In this document: positions 14,393-21,761 of the stretch, in pieces
How the letters are laid out: each line of letters starts with the position of its first letter
How positions within the stretch are numbered: position 1 is the stretch's first letter
Origin: Clostridia bacterium
GTDB lineage: Bacteria > Bacillota > Clostridia > TANB77 > CAG-465
Direction of reading: 5' to 3'
Length of the DNA: 37,834 nucleotides
Assembly: GCA_028692955.1 (NCBI GenBank)
Contig: JAQUWH010000005.1
Location: 68,615 to 106,448 of the forward strand
Translations under genes and position numbers: made by a program
The notes under the pieces: generated by a model
Seen by the model: the letters and a program-made list of their open reading frames with translations, nothing else
Databases searched by the model: none
What the model was told of the DNA's origin: nothing

Positions 14393-15100
14393 ATGTGTAA
14401 AAATATGGAATTAAAGGAAAATTATATTTTAAAAATTGGTATGTGTGATGATGAGTTAGGTAGTATCAAATCTTTTTCTAGCATGCTGGAATCTGCTATA
14501 GAAAAACAAGATTTAAATGCCAAAATTAGCTTAATAACTACAAACCAAAAGGAAATGTTTGATGCTGTGTTTAATAAGGAAATTGACATTCTTTTTTTAG
14601 ATGTAGACTTTAAAAATAATGGAAAAAATGGAATAGAATTTGCAGAAGACTTAAGAAATGTAAATAAAGAATTTTTTCTTGTATTTTTATCTGCTCATCA
14701 GCGATATATGCATGTATCTTTTTTCGTAAAGGTTTATGATTATATCGTTAAACCAGCAAATAAAGATGTAGTAGAACACCTAATAAAAAGATTAAAAGGC
14801 GAATTTGATTACAATAATAAATTATTCTTACATCTAAATAAATGGATAACAGTAAGAATAGATGATATTTTATATATTGAAAAACTAGGTAATAAATGTA
14901 ATATCATAACTACTTACAATACACAAAGCACCACTAAATCTCTTGAAACCTTATTAAATGAGTTGCCAAATTATTTTAGGAAATGCCATAGATCATATAT
15001 AGTGAATGAGAGAAAGATTTTAACGCTTGATAAAAAAGAAAAGTATGCTTTCTTCCCTAGGGGAATCAAGTGCCCCATCAATTCATATTTTGATCTATAA
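14393..15100 (+). CDS. AgrA-like LytTR-family response regulator
   Basis: Cytoplasmic DNA-binding response regulator expected to be phosphorylated by the adjacent AgrC-like kinase. The receiver domain occupies about residues 12-135: acidic pair D19-D20, phosphoacceptor D70 in ILFLD, and conserved K120 in DYIVKPA. A LytTR domain follows (about 140-235) with WITVRIDDILYIEKLGNK and LPNYFRKCHRSYIVN, including the FxRxHRSY-type motif. The receiver normally starts a few residues before the acidic pair, so residues 1-11 are an extension; ATG 14393 coincides with the predicted transcript start, and ATG 14405 is an alternative. It is followed 24 bp later by the kinase. Targets presumably include the agrBD promoter. 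Confidence 0.9.
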   Translation: MCKNMELKENYILKIGMCDDELGSIKSFSSMLESAIEKQDLNAKISLITTNQKEMFDAVFNKEIDILFLDVDFKNNGKNGIEFAEDLRNVNKEFFLVFLSAHQRYMHVSFFVKVYDYIVKPANKDVVEHLIKRLKGEFDYNNKLFLHLNKWITVRIDDILYIEKLGNKCNIITTYNTQSTTKSLETLLNELPNYFRKCHRSYIVNERKILTLDKKEKYAFFPRGIKCPINSYFDL

Positions 15101-15124
15101 TTTAAATTTACAAAGGAGCTTATT

Positions 15125-16453
15125 ATGGAAAATATATTAATTTTTATTTCAAATGTAGTTATACAAACATTTATGTGTGCTTATCCACTATATGGTATAA
15201 GTAAACTCTTAAAAAAGGAAGAGTATTCTAAAAAACAAATAATTTGGTTATGTATTATATCCGTGATAACCGTAACTATAATATTGCTCATAAAACAAGT
15301 GTCAAAAATAGCTAGCATGTTCACTAGTATAGTGGCTTTGTTTTTAATAGCACATTATATTTTAAAAAATACTTGGTTAAAATCGCTATTAATCGCAATT
15401 CTCGTTATCATTTATAATGGGATAACTGAAACACTTTGTTTCTTTATAGGAATGACATTATTAAAAAAAGAAGTAGTAGAAATAGCAACTCAACCTCTTT
15501 CATTAATAGCACTATCAATGTTACAATGTATTTTATCATTTATTATACTTGAACTTATACATTTTATAATCAACAAAAAAGCAAATATCAGTTATATGTT
15601 TGAGAATGTATCGTACAGACAAATTTTAGTATTTATTGGTGCTTTAACGCTTTGCATCTTTCCACAACTAATTATATTTGTATTAACAGCTTATTCATAT
15701 CCAGCTATATTTTTAATAGTAAACTCATTACAATTTATTATTATCTGTATATTCTTGTTTGTATATCTGAAGAAATCAGTTGAACATGAGAAAACACAAT
15801 CAGATTTATTTACCAGTGAACTACACAATAAAACGCTTGTGGGAATGGTTGATGGTGTTCGTACGTTAAAACATGATTACAACAATATCATGCAAGCTTT
15901 GAATGGATATGTTTCAACAAAACAATATGATAAGATACAAACTCATATTAATGGCGTATTAGACGAATGCAATATAGTTAATAATTTAGCAGTCATAGAT
16001 CCAAGCATATTTAATGATCCTGCTATCTATGGTATTGTAGGTTCCAAATTTTTCTTAGCAAACGAACAGAACTTACAATTTGATTTTGATATAGTAACTA
16101 ATATAGCAGAAATACAGTTTCCTATGCCTGATCTTTCAAGAATACTTGGCATATTACTAGATAATGCGATGGAAGCAACTAAAAAGTGTAGTAATCCTTT
16201 CATGAGATTAGAAATGAAATATGATAAGAGAAAATGTGCGGATATTATTCGTGTTGTAAACACTTATGATACTTCTATTCATATTGATTTAGATGAAATA
16301 TACAAGAAAGGCTTCTCAACAAAACAAGTAAAATCTGGTATTGGATTATGGGAAGTAAAAAAGCTAGTATCAAAAGTAAAAAATGCGCAAATATATGCTA
16401 CCATAGAAAGAGACAAATTTGTACAAAATATTATTATTGAAAAGGTAGATTAA
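15125..16453 (+). CDS. AgrC-like sensor histidine kinase
   Basis: Membrane receptor for the Agr autoinducing peptide. Six or seven hydrophobic helices occupy residues 1-216. A cytoplasmic kinase of the AgrC/GHKL type follows: dimerisation helix with TLKHDYNNIMQALNGYV (phosphoacceptor H250), N box LGILLDNAMEATKK (about 340-355), and glycine box SGIGLWEVKKLV. No canonical D/F box is needed in this class. Length (442) is typical of AgrC. ATG 15125 follows AAAGGAGCTTATT. It is co-transcribed with the regulator upstream and converges on the agrBD unit, which would supply its ligand. Confidence 0.92.
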   Translation: MENILIFISNVVIQTFMCAYPLYGISKLLKKEEYSKKQIIWLCIISVITVTIILLIKQVSKIASMFTSIVALFLIAHYILKNTWLKSLLIAILVIIYNGITETLCFFIGMTLLKKEVVEIATQPLSLIALSMLQCILSFIILELIHFIINKKANISYMFENVSYRQILVFIGALTLCIFPQLIIFVLTAYSYPAIFLIVNSLQFIIICIFLFVYLKKSVEHEKTQSDLFTSELHNKTLVGMVDGVRTLKHDYNNIMQALNGYVSTKQYDKIQTHINGVLDECNIVNNLAVIDPSIFNDPAIYGIVGSKFFLANEQNLQFDFDIVTNIAEIQFPMPDLSRILGILLDNAMEATKKCSNPFMRLEMKYDKRKCADIIRVVNTYDTSIHIDLDEIYKKGFSTKQVKSGIGLWEVKKLVSKVKNAQIYATIERDKFVQNIIIEKVD

Positions 16454-16464
16454 CAAGAGATTAA

Positions 16465-16497
16465 AATAGAGCCTACAAATGGCTCTATATTCTTGTG
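16465..16497 (+). terminator. Terminator of agrAC
   Basis: ATAGAGCC (16465-16472) pairs with GGCTCTAT (16480-16487) around a seven-base loop, followed by an imperfect T tract, 11 bases after the agrC stop. Confidence 0.65.
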
Positions 16498-16509
16498 TAT
16501 TAACAATGT

Positions 16510-16548
16510 AAAGAGTGAGTCCTACTCTCTTTTTAGAACTCACTCTTT
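16510..16548. terminator. Long hairpin between convergent agrC and agrD
   Basis: An 11-bp perfect inverted repeat, AAAGAGTGAGT / ACTCACTCTTT (16510-16520, 16538-16548). It lies 31 bases past the agrD stop and probably ends agrBD transcription, though the T tract on the minus strand is poor. Confidence 0.55.
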
Positions 16549-16578
16549 CGTTATATAACTATTTATTATTTAAATCAA

Positions 16579-16692
16579 TTACTTATCTATTAAGCATTTT
16601 GGTGCTTTTGGTTGATGCAAAAAAAGGCAAAAGCAGCTACTCGTTGAGCTTTTTGCATACTTTTCAACCATTCTCTTTAGTATCTTTTTCAA
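16579..16692 (-). CDS. agrD: AgrD-like cyclic autoinducing peptide precursor
   Basis: A 37-residue precursor starting at TTG 16692, eight bases after AAAGGAGG. It has the three AgrD parts: a basic amphipathic N-terminal helix (MKKILKRMVEKYAKSS), a central peptide core (TSSCFCLFL) and a C-terminal acceptor region HQPKAPKCLIDK. The latter matches the HQP-x-xPK-x-L tail of clostridial AgrD, such as the HQPEEPKSL of C. perfringens. AgrB would cleave near the core/tail boundary and form a Cys thiolactone. In C. perfringens the ring Cys is five residues before the His; here Cys occupy positions six and four before it, so the ring is ambiguous. It lies about 200 bp downstream of agrB on the same strand and converges on agrAC. 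Confidence 0.85.
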   Translation of the reverse strand: MKKILKRMVEKYAKSSTSSCFCLFLHQPKAPKCLIDK

Positions 16693-16897
16693 TTTTCTTC
16701 CCTCCTTTTGTTTTTTAATCAATATATAAATTATACCATTACGCTATTGGTAAACCATTCAATTTATTTTTCTTCAAAAAATATAAACTATACGACATAA
16801 ATATATAATCTTTGATTATATTAAAATGAACATTTATATATTGATTATTATCTATATAATATGAATAATATTTTTATTATATTATCCAAATTATATA

Positions 16898-17527
16898 CTA
16901 GGTGTTGTAATATTGTTTGAATTCTTCAGATTCATAACTATGTTTACATTTAAAGAATTTATATGCTACATTAGTTGCTGCCAAATTGATAAACAATATT
17001 GTAAATAAAATTATATTTGCTATCATTTTATCTTTTATCATAAAAACTGACACAAAATATAAAAGTAAAAATGATATAGAAGCAAATATTTTTAATCTCT
17101 TTCTTTTATTTTTCTTTAAGATCGGAATTTCTTCTGTATCTGCAGGTGCAATTTTTAATATGATATAGATTGAGCTTATCAATACTGCTGCATGCAGAAA
17201 ATATATTCCTATCGTATTAAATTCTATGTACTTTGATATTAGAACTGGTGCAAGAAATATGATTATTGATGATATAAAACAAATAATGTTTGTTCTTGCA
17301 TGGGCACCTCCAACAAAGGTTTTGTACGCAATAGTGACGGCTAACACAATTCCTACTAATGGTAATATATTTAAGAATAAACTAATAAAAAAGATTGTCA
17401 AATATTTTGGTATATCCTCTAATATTCTAGTTATTCCAAAACACATTATCTCTCGTTCGTCTCCTATGACTTGTTCACCTTTATATAGAAATTTGTCTAT
17501 AATATATTCACTCATTTTTTCGACCAT
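16898..17527 (-). CDS. agrB: AgrB-like peptide-processing membrane protease
   Basis: Integral membrane cysteine endopeptidase that trims the AgrD C-terminus and forms the thiolactone ring. The catalytic pair is present: H76 in FVGGAHARTN and C83 in IICF, the same spacing as H77/C84 of S. aureus AgrB. Five or six hydrophobic helices cover residues 40-195; the N-terminal amphipathic region holds GEQVIGDEREIMCFGI, as usual in the family. Length (209) is typical. ATG 17527 has a weak ribosome binding site (GGTGGTAGAAA), and the ATG four codons further is possible. A TATAAT-like -10 lies at 17553-17548 on the minus strand without a good -35, as expected for an activator-dependent promoter. Confidence 0.93.
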   Translation of the reverse strand: MVEKMSEYIIDKFLYKGEQVIGDEREIMCFGITRILEDIPKYLTIFFISLFLNILPLVGIVLAVTIAYKTFVGGAHARTNIICFISSIIIFLAPVLISKYIEFNTIGIYFLHAAVLISSIYIILKIAPADTEEIPILKKNKRKRLKIFASISFLLLYFVSVFMIKDKMIANIILFTILFINLAATNVAYKFFKCKHSYESEEFKQYYNT

Positions 17528-17746
17528 TTTCTACCACCACTAATGCCATTATAGTGCATAATTTGAGATCGTTTTAAAAACCAATTTAAAAATATCAGTT
17601 TTAACTATATTTTTAATATATTCTAATTTCGCAATCGTTTTATAACATTTTACAACATATTTTTATCAATCTTTTTGATGAAATCATTGATAAATAGACA
17701 AAATACAACTCTTTATTTGTTTACATAATTTCAAAATAAAGATAAA

Positions 17747-17781
17747 ATTATTGTTAAGAATAAACTATTCTTAACAATAAT
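17747..17781 (-). terminator. Perfect 16-bp hairpin terminating the DUF11/small Cys-protein unit
   Basis: ATTATTGTTAAGAATA / TATTCTTAACAATAAT with a three-base loop; on the minus strand it is followed by TTTTATCTTTATTTTG. Its first arm overlaps the stop codon of the small gene. Confidence 0.8.
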
Positions 17782-17938
17782 ATCTACGAATATATATAAT
17801 TTTACTATATTGATAGCAATATATTTTACATGTGTCACAACTATTATTTAAAATAGCAACTACTTTATTACTTTTAGCCGTTATTTTCTCCCCATTAATA
17901 TAGTAATACCCCTCCGCTTGATTTTCGAGTCTCTTCAT
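17771..17938 (-). CDS. Small 55-residue Cys-containing protein, translationally coupled to the DUF11 gene
   Basis: Its ATG (17938) overlaps the stop of the DUF11 gene in a TAATG arrangement, so its translation is probably coupled; no independent Shine-Dalgarno sequence stands at the right distance. The product begins MKRLENQAEGYYYINGEKI and its second half has C-x2-C-x3-C (NNSCDTCKIYCYQY) and a terminal Cys, with many Tyr and Arg/Lys. There is no membrane helix. The transcript ends at a perfect hairpin overlapping the stop codon, which supports this being a real last gene. I do not recognise the family. A surface or spore-coat role next to a DUF11 protein is only a guess. Confidence 0.6.
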   Translation of the reverse strand: MKRLENQAEGYYYINGEKITAKSNKVVAILNNSCDTCKIYCYQYSKIIYIRRYYC

Positions 17939-18315
17939 TACGTTACATTACAAGTAAAACTTACTGTTGATAACCCAATCGGTAACGTAGTGAATACATA
18001 ACTTAAATTTTGACCAGCAATAACAGGGGTTTGCGTTGCAGCATTTATTTTAAAAGTTCCAGTTTGGTAAGTCATACCAGTTGGTATTATATCTTGAAAA
18101 TTAAAATTTGTTATCGGTGATAAAGAAAGGTTAGTTATTGCAATTGAGTAAGTAATTGAACCACCACTAACAACTAAAGCACTACTTTGTGTCTTTACTA
18201 AAGTTACAAGTGTAGTATCCAATAACTGTGCAGTAACGCTATTACTTGAAAAATTGACTTGTTGTCCAGATATAGTTACATTTGAAGTTGCTTGATTGAC
18301 ATATTGTGTAGCCAT
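17938..18315 (-). CDS. Single DUF11-domain (conserved surface repeat) protein
   Basis: A 125-residue protein made of one DUF11/COG1361 beta-sandwich repeat preceded by about 30 residues. The pattern LVKTQSSALVVSGGSITYSI-IxNLSLSPITNFNFQDIIPTGMTYQTGTFKING-like is diagnostic, with KINAATQTPVIAGQNLSYVFTTLPIGLSTVSF completing the fold. No signal peptide, LPXTG or transmembrane segment is visible, and Lys/Asn pairs suitable for an isopeptide bond could not be assigned. DUF11 repeats usually occur in large wall or spore-surface proteins; a free single repeat is uncommon. ATG 18315 follows GGAGGCAAAATAA. It is coupled to the small Cys-containing gene downstream. Confidence 0.8.
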   Translation of the reverse strand: MATQYVNQATSNVTISGQQVNFSSNSVTAQLLDTTLVTLVKTQSSALVVSGGSITYSIAITNLSLSPITNFNFQDIIPTGMTYQTGTFKINAATQTPVIAGQNLSYVFTTLPIGLSTVSFTCNVT

Positions 18316-18390
18316 TTATTTTGCCTCCTATGATTATTATATGTTGTCCAAATAATATGGTGCTTTAGGCATGTACAATAAATAGCATAG

Positions 18391-18414
18391 AAAAAAGAGC
18401 CTTACATAGCTCTT
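18391..18414 (-). terminator. Terminator of the NadM-like gene
   Basis: AAGAGC/GCTCTT hairpin with an eight-base loop followed by a run of T on the minus strand, five bases after the stop codon. Confidence 0.75.
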
Positions 18415-18418
18415 CATT

Positions 18419-19003
18419 CTATAGGTTACCATTTAATATGTTTTGATACATCTCTTGATAAGATTCTGTAGTGAGTAATTCCTCTCTCAAACGATGATAC
18501 ATACCATATATTTTTTTGTCAACAAACTTGGACCAATATCCAAAATCATCTCTTACTAAAGCTTCTCGTAACAAAGTTGCAGATATTGGTATTTTACTTC
18601 TTGGAATCACTAATTGGGCTATGCCTTTTAAATCCTCTTCTTGAAACCATTTGCTTCTATATTCATCATCTCCATATACAATTAATGAGGGCATCTGATG
18701 AAGATATGAGTTAGCTTTTCCTAATACATAGTTTCCCCACTGATTCATAATATCTTCTTTTCTCATTAAATTAGGTATTTCTTTTACAATAATGGCGTCT
18801 GATTTATCATTATATACGGTAGTAATAACTTCGATTCTTGTCGATACAAGATAGGGATCCCTATATGTTCCATGTTCTTCAGATGGTCCCACCAGAATTA
18901 ATACTTTATCACATAATTGGAGAGCGCGGCCTACCAAAGCTTGATGTCCCAAATGAAAGTGTTGAAATCTTCCAATTATTAATCCAGTGTCATATTGCTT
19001 CAT
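18419..19003 (-). CDS. NadM-like nicotinamide-nucleotide adenylyltransferase (cytidylyltransferase-like fold)
   Basis: Nucleotidyltransferase expected to join NMN (or a similar phosphate substrate) with ATP. The N-terminal nucleotide-binding motif is complete: GLIIGRFQHFHLGHQAL (residues 7-23) with the H-x-G-H signature at 17-20. The second motif of the superfamily appears as ISATLLREAL near residue 141, in place of ISSTxxR. GPSEEHGTYRDPYLVSTRIEVI matches the archaeal/bacterial NadM pattern. Length is 194. ATG 19003 follows AGGAGGGGGTAGTT. It is transcribed alone from a SigA promoter. The exact substrate cannot be decided from sequence. Confidence 0.82.
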   Translation of the reverse strand: MKQYDTGLIIGRFQHFHLGHQALVGRALQLCDKVLILVGPSEEHGTYRDPYLVSTRIEVITTVYNDKSDAIIVKEIPNLMRKEDIMNQWGNYVLGKANSYLHQMPSLIVYGDDEYRSKWFQEEDLKGIAQLVIPRSKIPISATLLREALVRDDFGYWSKFVDKKIYGMYHRLREELLTTESYQEMYQNILNGNL

Positions 19004-19057
19004 AACTACCCCCTCCTATTATAGCTATCATTAAAATGTTATTTTATTAACTTCATG

Positions 19058-19086
19058 ATTATATCATTTTTACTATATTTTTTCAA
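19058..19086 (-). promoter_or_regulatory. SigA promoter of the NadM-like gene
   Basis: TTGAAA (19086-19081), 17-bp spacer, TATAAT (19063-19058) on the minus strand, about 55 bases before the start codon. Confidence 0.75.
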
Positions 19087-19188
19087 TCATTAGTTAGCAA
19101 TTGGAGCGCTAGTTTCGTTTAGAAAGTTTTTTGTAACATAGTTTTAGTTTATTCATAAGATATATATATATAAGGGAGGAATTTTTTT

Positions 19189-19863
19189 ATGAATGAAAAT
19201 TGTTTAAATAATGCAATACATATTGGTGATGAGGCACCTTTATTTAATGCAAATACTACCCATGGACCACTAAAATTAAGTGATTATGCTGGTAGATGGG
19301 TTATATTATTTAGTCATCCGGGTGATTTTACTCCTGTATGTACTACCGAATTTATTGCTTTTTCAAAAATGGAACCAGAGTTTAAAACCAGAAATTGTGC
19401 TTTAATGGGATTATCAATAGATAGTACACCATCTCATTTAGCATGGATAAAAAGCATCTATAATATGACAGGAATAAAGGTTCCATTTCCTATCATATCC
19501 GATTTAGATATGAGCATCTCAAGAAAATACGGTATGTTAGCTCCTGATGTAAGTACTACGCAGACCATAAGAAGTGTATTCTTTATTGACCCAAATGGAA
19601 AAATAAGGGCAATATTACAGTATCCAATGACAAATGGTAGAAATATAGGGGAAATTTTAAGATTGCTAGATGCAATGCAATTAAGTGATAAGAATAAAGT
19701 ATCTACTCCAGCAAATTGGATTCCCGGTTCACCTACCATAGTTACTTCTCCAAAAACATCAGATGAAGTATTTAATAATACAGCTAATCAAAACTGTATA
19801 GATTGGTATTTATGTTATAATGATTCAATTTCTTCCATTGGAATAGACAAAAATTTATTTTAA
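19189..19863 (+). CDS. Peroxiredoxin (AhpC/TSA superfamily, Prx6-like)
   Basis: Thiol peroxidase that reduces hydrogen peroxide and organic hydroperoxides. The active-site motif HPGDFTPVCTTEF holds the peroxidatic C51 with T48 and P49 nearby; the conserved Arg is in QTIRSVFFID (about residue 128). The 224-residue length, with the long C-terminal region PANWIPGSPTIV, matches the Prx6/archaeal thioredoxin-peroxidase subgroup. A Cys pair near the C-terminus (NCIDWYLCYN, about residues 203-209) is as in members that use a resolving Cys. ATG 19189 follows AAGGGAGGAATTTTTTT. A 48-residue Cys-rich gene follows after 14 bp, presumably on the same transcript. Confidence 0.93.
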   Translation: MNENCLNNAIHIGDEAPLFNANTTHGPLKLSDYAGRWVILFSHPGDFTPVCTTEFIAFSKMEPEFKTRNCALMGLSIDSTPSHLAWIKSIYNMTGIKVPFPIISDLDMSISRKYGMLAPDVSTTQTIRSVFFIDPNGKIRAILQYPMTNGRNIGEILRLLDAMQLSDKNKVSTPANWIPGSPTIVTSPKTSDEVFNNTANQNCIDWYLCYNDSISSIGIDKNLF

Positions 19864-19877
19864 GGAGGTAATATTCT

Positions 19878-20024
19878 ATGGATGATTTTTTATTAAATGA
19901 TAATTCTTGTTGTTGTAATGATAAAGGTAGTTTTTCTAAAATATTAAATTGTTTTGGTGGAAATAGTTGTATTTTTATCATTCTAATCGCCATTATTATA
20001 TTATGTTGTTGTTGTAAAAAATAA
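19878..20024 (+). CDS. 48-residue Cys-rich single-pass membrane peptide
   Basis: A strong TAAGGAGG ribosome binding site overlapping the peroxiredoxin stop precedes ATG 19878. The product starts MDDFLLNDNSCCCNDKGSF, continues through ILNCFGGNSC, has one hydrophobic helix (IFIILIAIIIL, about residues 32-42) and ends CCCCKK. Nine of 48 residues are cysteine, in two clusters on opposite sides of the helix. A strong terminator follows two bases after the stop. The ribosome binding site, codon frame and tight packing argue that it is genuine. No family is recognised; it recalls the many tiny Cys/Gly-rich membrane peptides of spore formers. A thiol or metal role alongside the peroxiredoxin is conjecture. 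Confidence 0.75.
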   Translation: MDDFLLNDNSCCCNDKGSFSKILNCFGGNSCIFIILIAIIILCCCCKK

Positions 20025-20025
20025 C

Positions 20026-20066
20026 AAATAGAGCAGTGTATTAAAAGTTAATGCACTGCTCTATTT
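20026..20066. terminator. Bidirectional terminator between the Cys-rich peptide gene and the OmpR-type regulator gene
   Basis: A near-perfect stem of 13 continuous pairs (AAATAGAGCAGTG/CACTGCTCTATTT), extended by a wobble and further A-T pairs. It carries A/T tracts on both sides and lies between convergent genes. Confidence 0.85.
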
Positions 20067-20068
20067 AA

Positions 20069-20734
20069 CTACAATTCAAGTGCTAAAGAATAGCCTCTTC
20101 CTCTTGTAGTTAAAAGGATATCTTTCCCTGCTGTATTTTTGATTTTTTTTCTAAGTTTTGCAATATGTACCCTAAGCACCGATGAAAAAGAATCAAAAAA
20201 CTCATCATAGATATGTTCCAAAATCTCTTCGCTAGAGACGATAGCTGGATACCTAATTGCTAAATATTCTAAAATATCAAATTCTTTTGCTGTAAGTTCT
20301 AATCTTATATTATTATAACTTGACTTTCTTGCTATAGGATCAACCACTAATTTATCTAATATAATATTAGGATTTCCTCTACCTCTGAATCGTCTTAAAA
20401 CCGCTTGTATTCTTGCGTAAAGCTCATCCATGTTAAACGGTTTGATGATGTAATCATCTGCCCCAAAATTTAATCCTTTGGCTATGTCAGTACTTGCCGT
20501 TATAATAATAATCGGCGTCTCAATTTTTTCTTTTCTTAAGTATTTTAATATTTCAATGCCATTTTTATCTGGTAGATTTAAATCCAATAAAATTGCATCA
20601 TATTCATTTACATATGCTTTTTCTTCTCCTTCTAGTCCATTGCAAGCTATATCAACATATAGTCCAGCCTTTTCTAATTCAATTTTCATACACTTTAATA
20701 TTTCACTATTATCCTCAATTATTAATAATCGCAT
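20069..20734 (-). CDS. OmpR/PhoB-family response regulator (orphan)
   Basis: Two-component transcription regulator. Receiver domain (1-115): acidic pair in IIEDNSE, phosphoacceptor Asp in AILLDLNLPDKNGIE (D51), Thr/Ala switch in IIITAS, and Lys in DYIIKPF. A winged-helix DNA-binding domain follows (about 125-218) with LTAKEFDILEYLA, SSVLRVHIAKLRKKI and LLTTRGRGYSL. No histidine kinase gene adjoins it: its upstream neighbour is a radical SAM gene. The partner must be elsewhere, or the regulator is cross-talked or unphosphorylated. Length is 221, typical. The preceding 54-bp gap is AT-rich with a modest ribosome binding site (TTAGGAGAGGTTTT). Confidence 0.93.
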   Translation of the reverse strand: MRLLIIEDNSEILKCMKIELEKAGLYVDIACNGLEGEEKAYVNEYDAILLDLNLPDKNGIEILKYLRKEKIETPIIIITASTDIAKGLNFGADDYIIKPFNMDELYARIQAVLRRFRGRGNPNIILDKLVVDPIARKSSYNNIRLELTAKEFDILEYLAIRYPAIVSSEEILEHIYDEFFDSFSSVLRVHIAKLRKKIKNTAGKDILLTTRGRGYSLALEL

Positions 20735-20788
20735 AAAACCTCTCCTAAATATTAAAGTAATTATACCAAATAAGATGTTAATTTTATG

Positions 20789-21709
20789 TTAAAAAATATT
20801 ATTTTTTTTAATTATTCCATCTAAATTAAAACTTGGTACAAACTCTTCTTCATGCTTACCTATCTTTTGTATATAGCCATTTTGCATATTAATTTTTTGT
20901 AAATATTTTTTTACAATATTCAATTCTTTTGTCGTTATTTTCCTATTAATTTCACTATATAAATTTGCTTTATTTGTGGGAAAATATTGCGCCATAATGC
21001 TAATATATGCGTCTTCACCTAAATTATTTTTAATCCAATCTAAAATTTTAAGTGTTTCCATGACATGAGAAGGTAACATCATTTGACGTATCATGATTCC
21101 TTTTTCTATCATTCCTTCCTCGTCAAAAATAGGATTTCCTACTTGTCTATGCATCTCAATAATAGCAGATGACGTTATCTCAAAATAGTTTTCTATATTG
21201 GAATATTTTTTTGCCGTTTCATTTTTGTAATACTTAAAATCTGGTAAATAGACATCAATATATCCATCAAGATTTTGAATTGCCTCTTTACTATCATATC
21301 CACTTGAGTTATATATCATTGGAACCTTTAAGCCACATTTTCTTGCCTCTTTAATAGCCTCCTTAATTTGTAACGAATATATGGTCGGCGATACTAAATT
21401 GATGTTATGTGCCCCTTTTTCTTGCAGTTCTATAAAAATTTCTGCCAATCTATCTATTGTTATTTCTTCCCCAAAACCCTCACTACTAATTTTATGATTT
21501 TGACAGAAAACACATTTTAAATTACAGTTTGAAAAAAAGACAGTACCAGAACCATTTTTTCCGCTAATACATGGTTCTTCAAAATAATGCAAATTGGCCA
21601 GTGCCACCCTTATCTTGTCTGTTGTTCTACAAATACCTACTTCTCCTTTTACCCTATTAATGCCACAATGGTGAGGACAAAGGTTGCATTTTTCAAGTGT
21701 TATATCCAT
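20789..21709 (-). CDS. Radical SAM protein of the PflX/AmmeMemoRadiSam-like group
   Basis: A 306-residue iron-sulfur enzyme related to pyruvate-formate-lyase-activating proteins. The first residues hold a Cys cluster (LEKCNLCPHHCGINR, then VGICRTTD). The radical SAM motif C-x3-C-x2-C follows in FFSNCNLKCVFCQNHKISSEGFG, and later NLVSPTIY and YLPDFKY are typical of the COG1313 group. The peptide or enzyme it activates is unknown. The frame extends back to TTG 21760, but that stretch is the gene's own promoter (TTGAAA-17-TATAAT); the ATG at 21709 has AAGGAG six bases upstream and is the true start. Confidence 0.85.
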   Translation of the reverse strand: MDITLEKCNLCPHHCGINRVKGEVGICRTTDKIRVALANLHYFEEPCISGKNGSGTVFFSNCNLKCVFCQNHKISSEGFGEEITIDRLAEIFIELQEKGAHNINLVSPTIYSLQIKEAIKEARKCGLKVPMIYNSSGYDSKEAIQNLDGYIDVYLPDFKYYKNETAKKYSNIENYFEITSSAIIEMHRQVGNPIFDEEGMIEKGIMIRQMMLPSHVMETLKILDWIKNNLGEDAYISIMAQYFPTNKANLYSEINRKITTKELNIVKKYLQKINMQNGYIQKIGKHEEEFVPSFNLDGIIKKNNIF

Positions 21710-21731
21710 ACGATACTCCTTATATTCTTTC

Positions 21732-21760
21732 ATTATACTATTTATACTACCAATTTTCAA
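21732..21760 (-). promoter_or_regulatory. SigA promoter of the radical SAM gene
   Basis: TTGAAA (21760-21755), 17-bp spacer, TATAAT (21737-21732) on the minus strand. It lies within the open frame upstream and therefore excludes the longer start. Confidence 0.8.
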
Positions 21761-21761
21761 T

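Noticed and set aside
16515-16718. 67-codon plus-strand frame between agrC and agrB
   Set aside because: It is antisense to the agrD gene, which has a proper ribosome binding site and motif; the plus-strand frame has neither.
17548-17650. LytTR-type direct repeats upstream of agrB
   Set aside because: Two GTT-containing half-sites were seen but 24 bp apart rather than about 21-22, and the match to the half-site is poor.
21710-21760. Longer start (TTG 21760) for the radical SAM gene
   Set aside because: The segment contains a TTGAAA-17-TATAAT promoter, and the ATG at 21709 has a well-spaced ribosome binding site.
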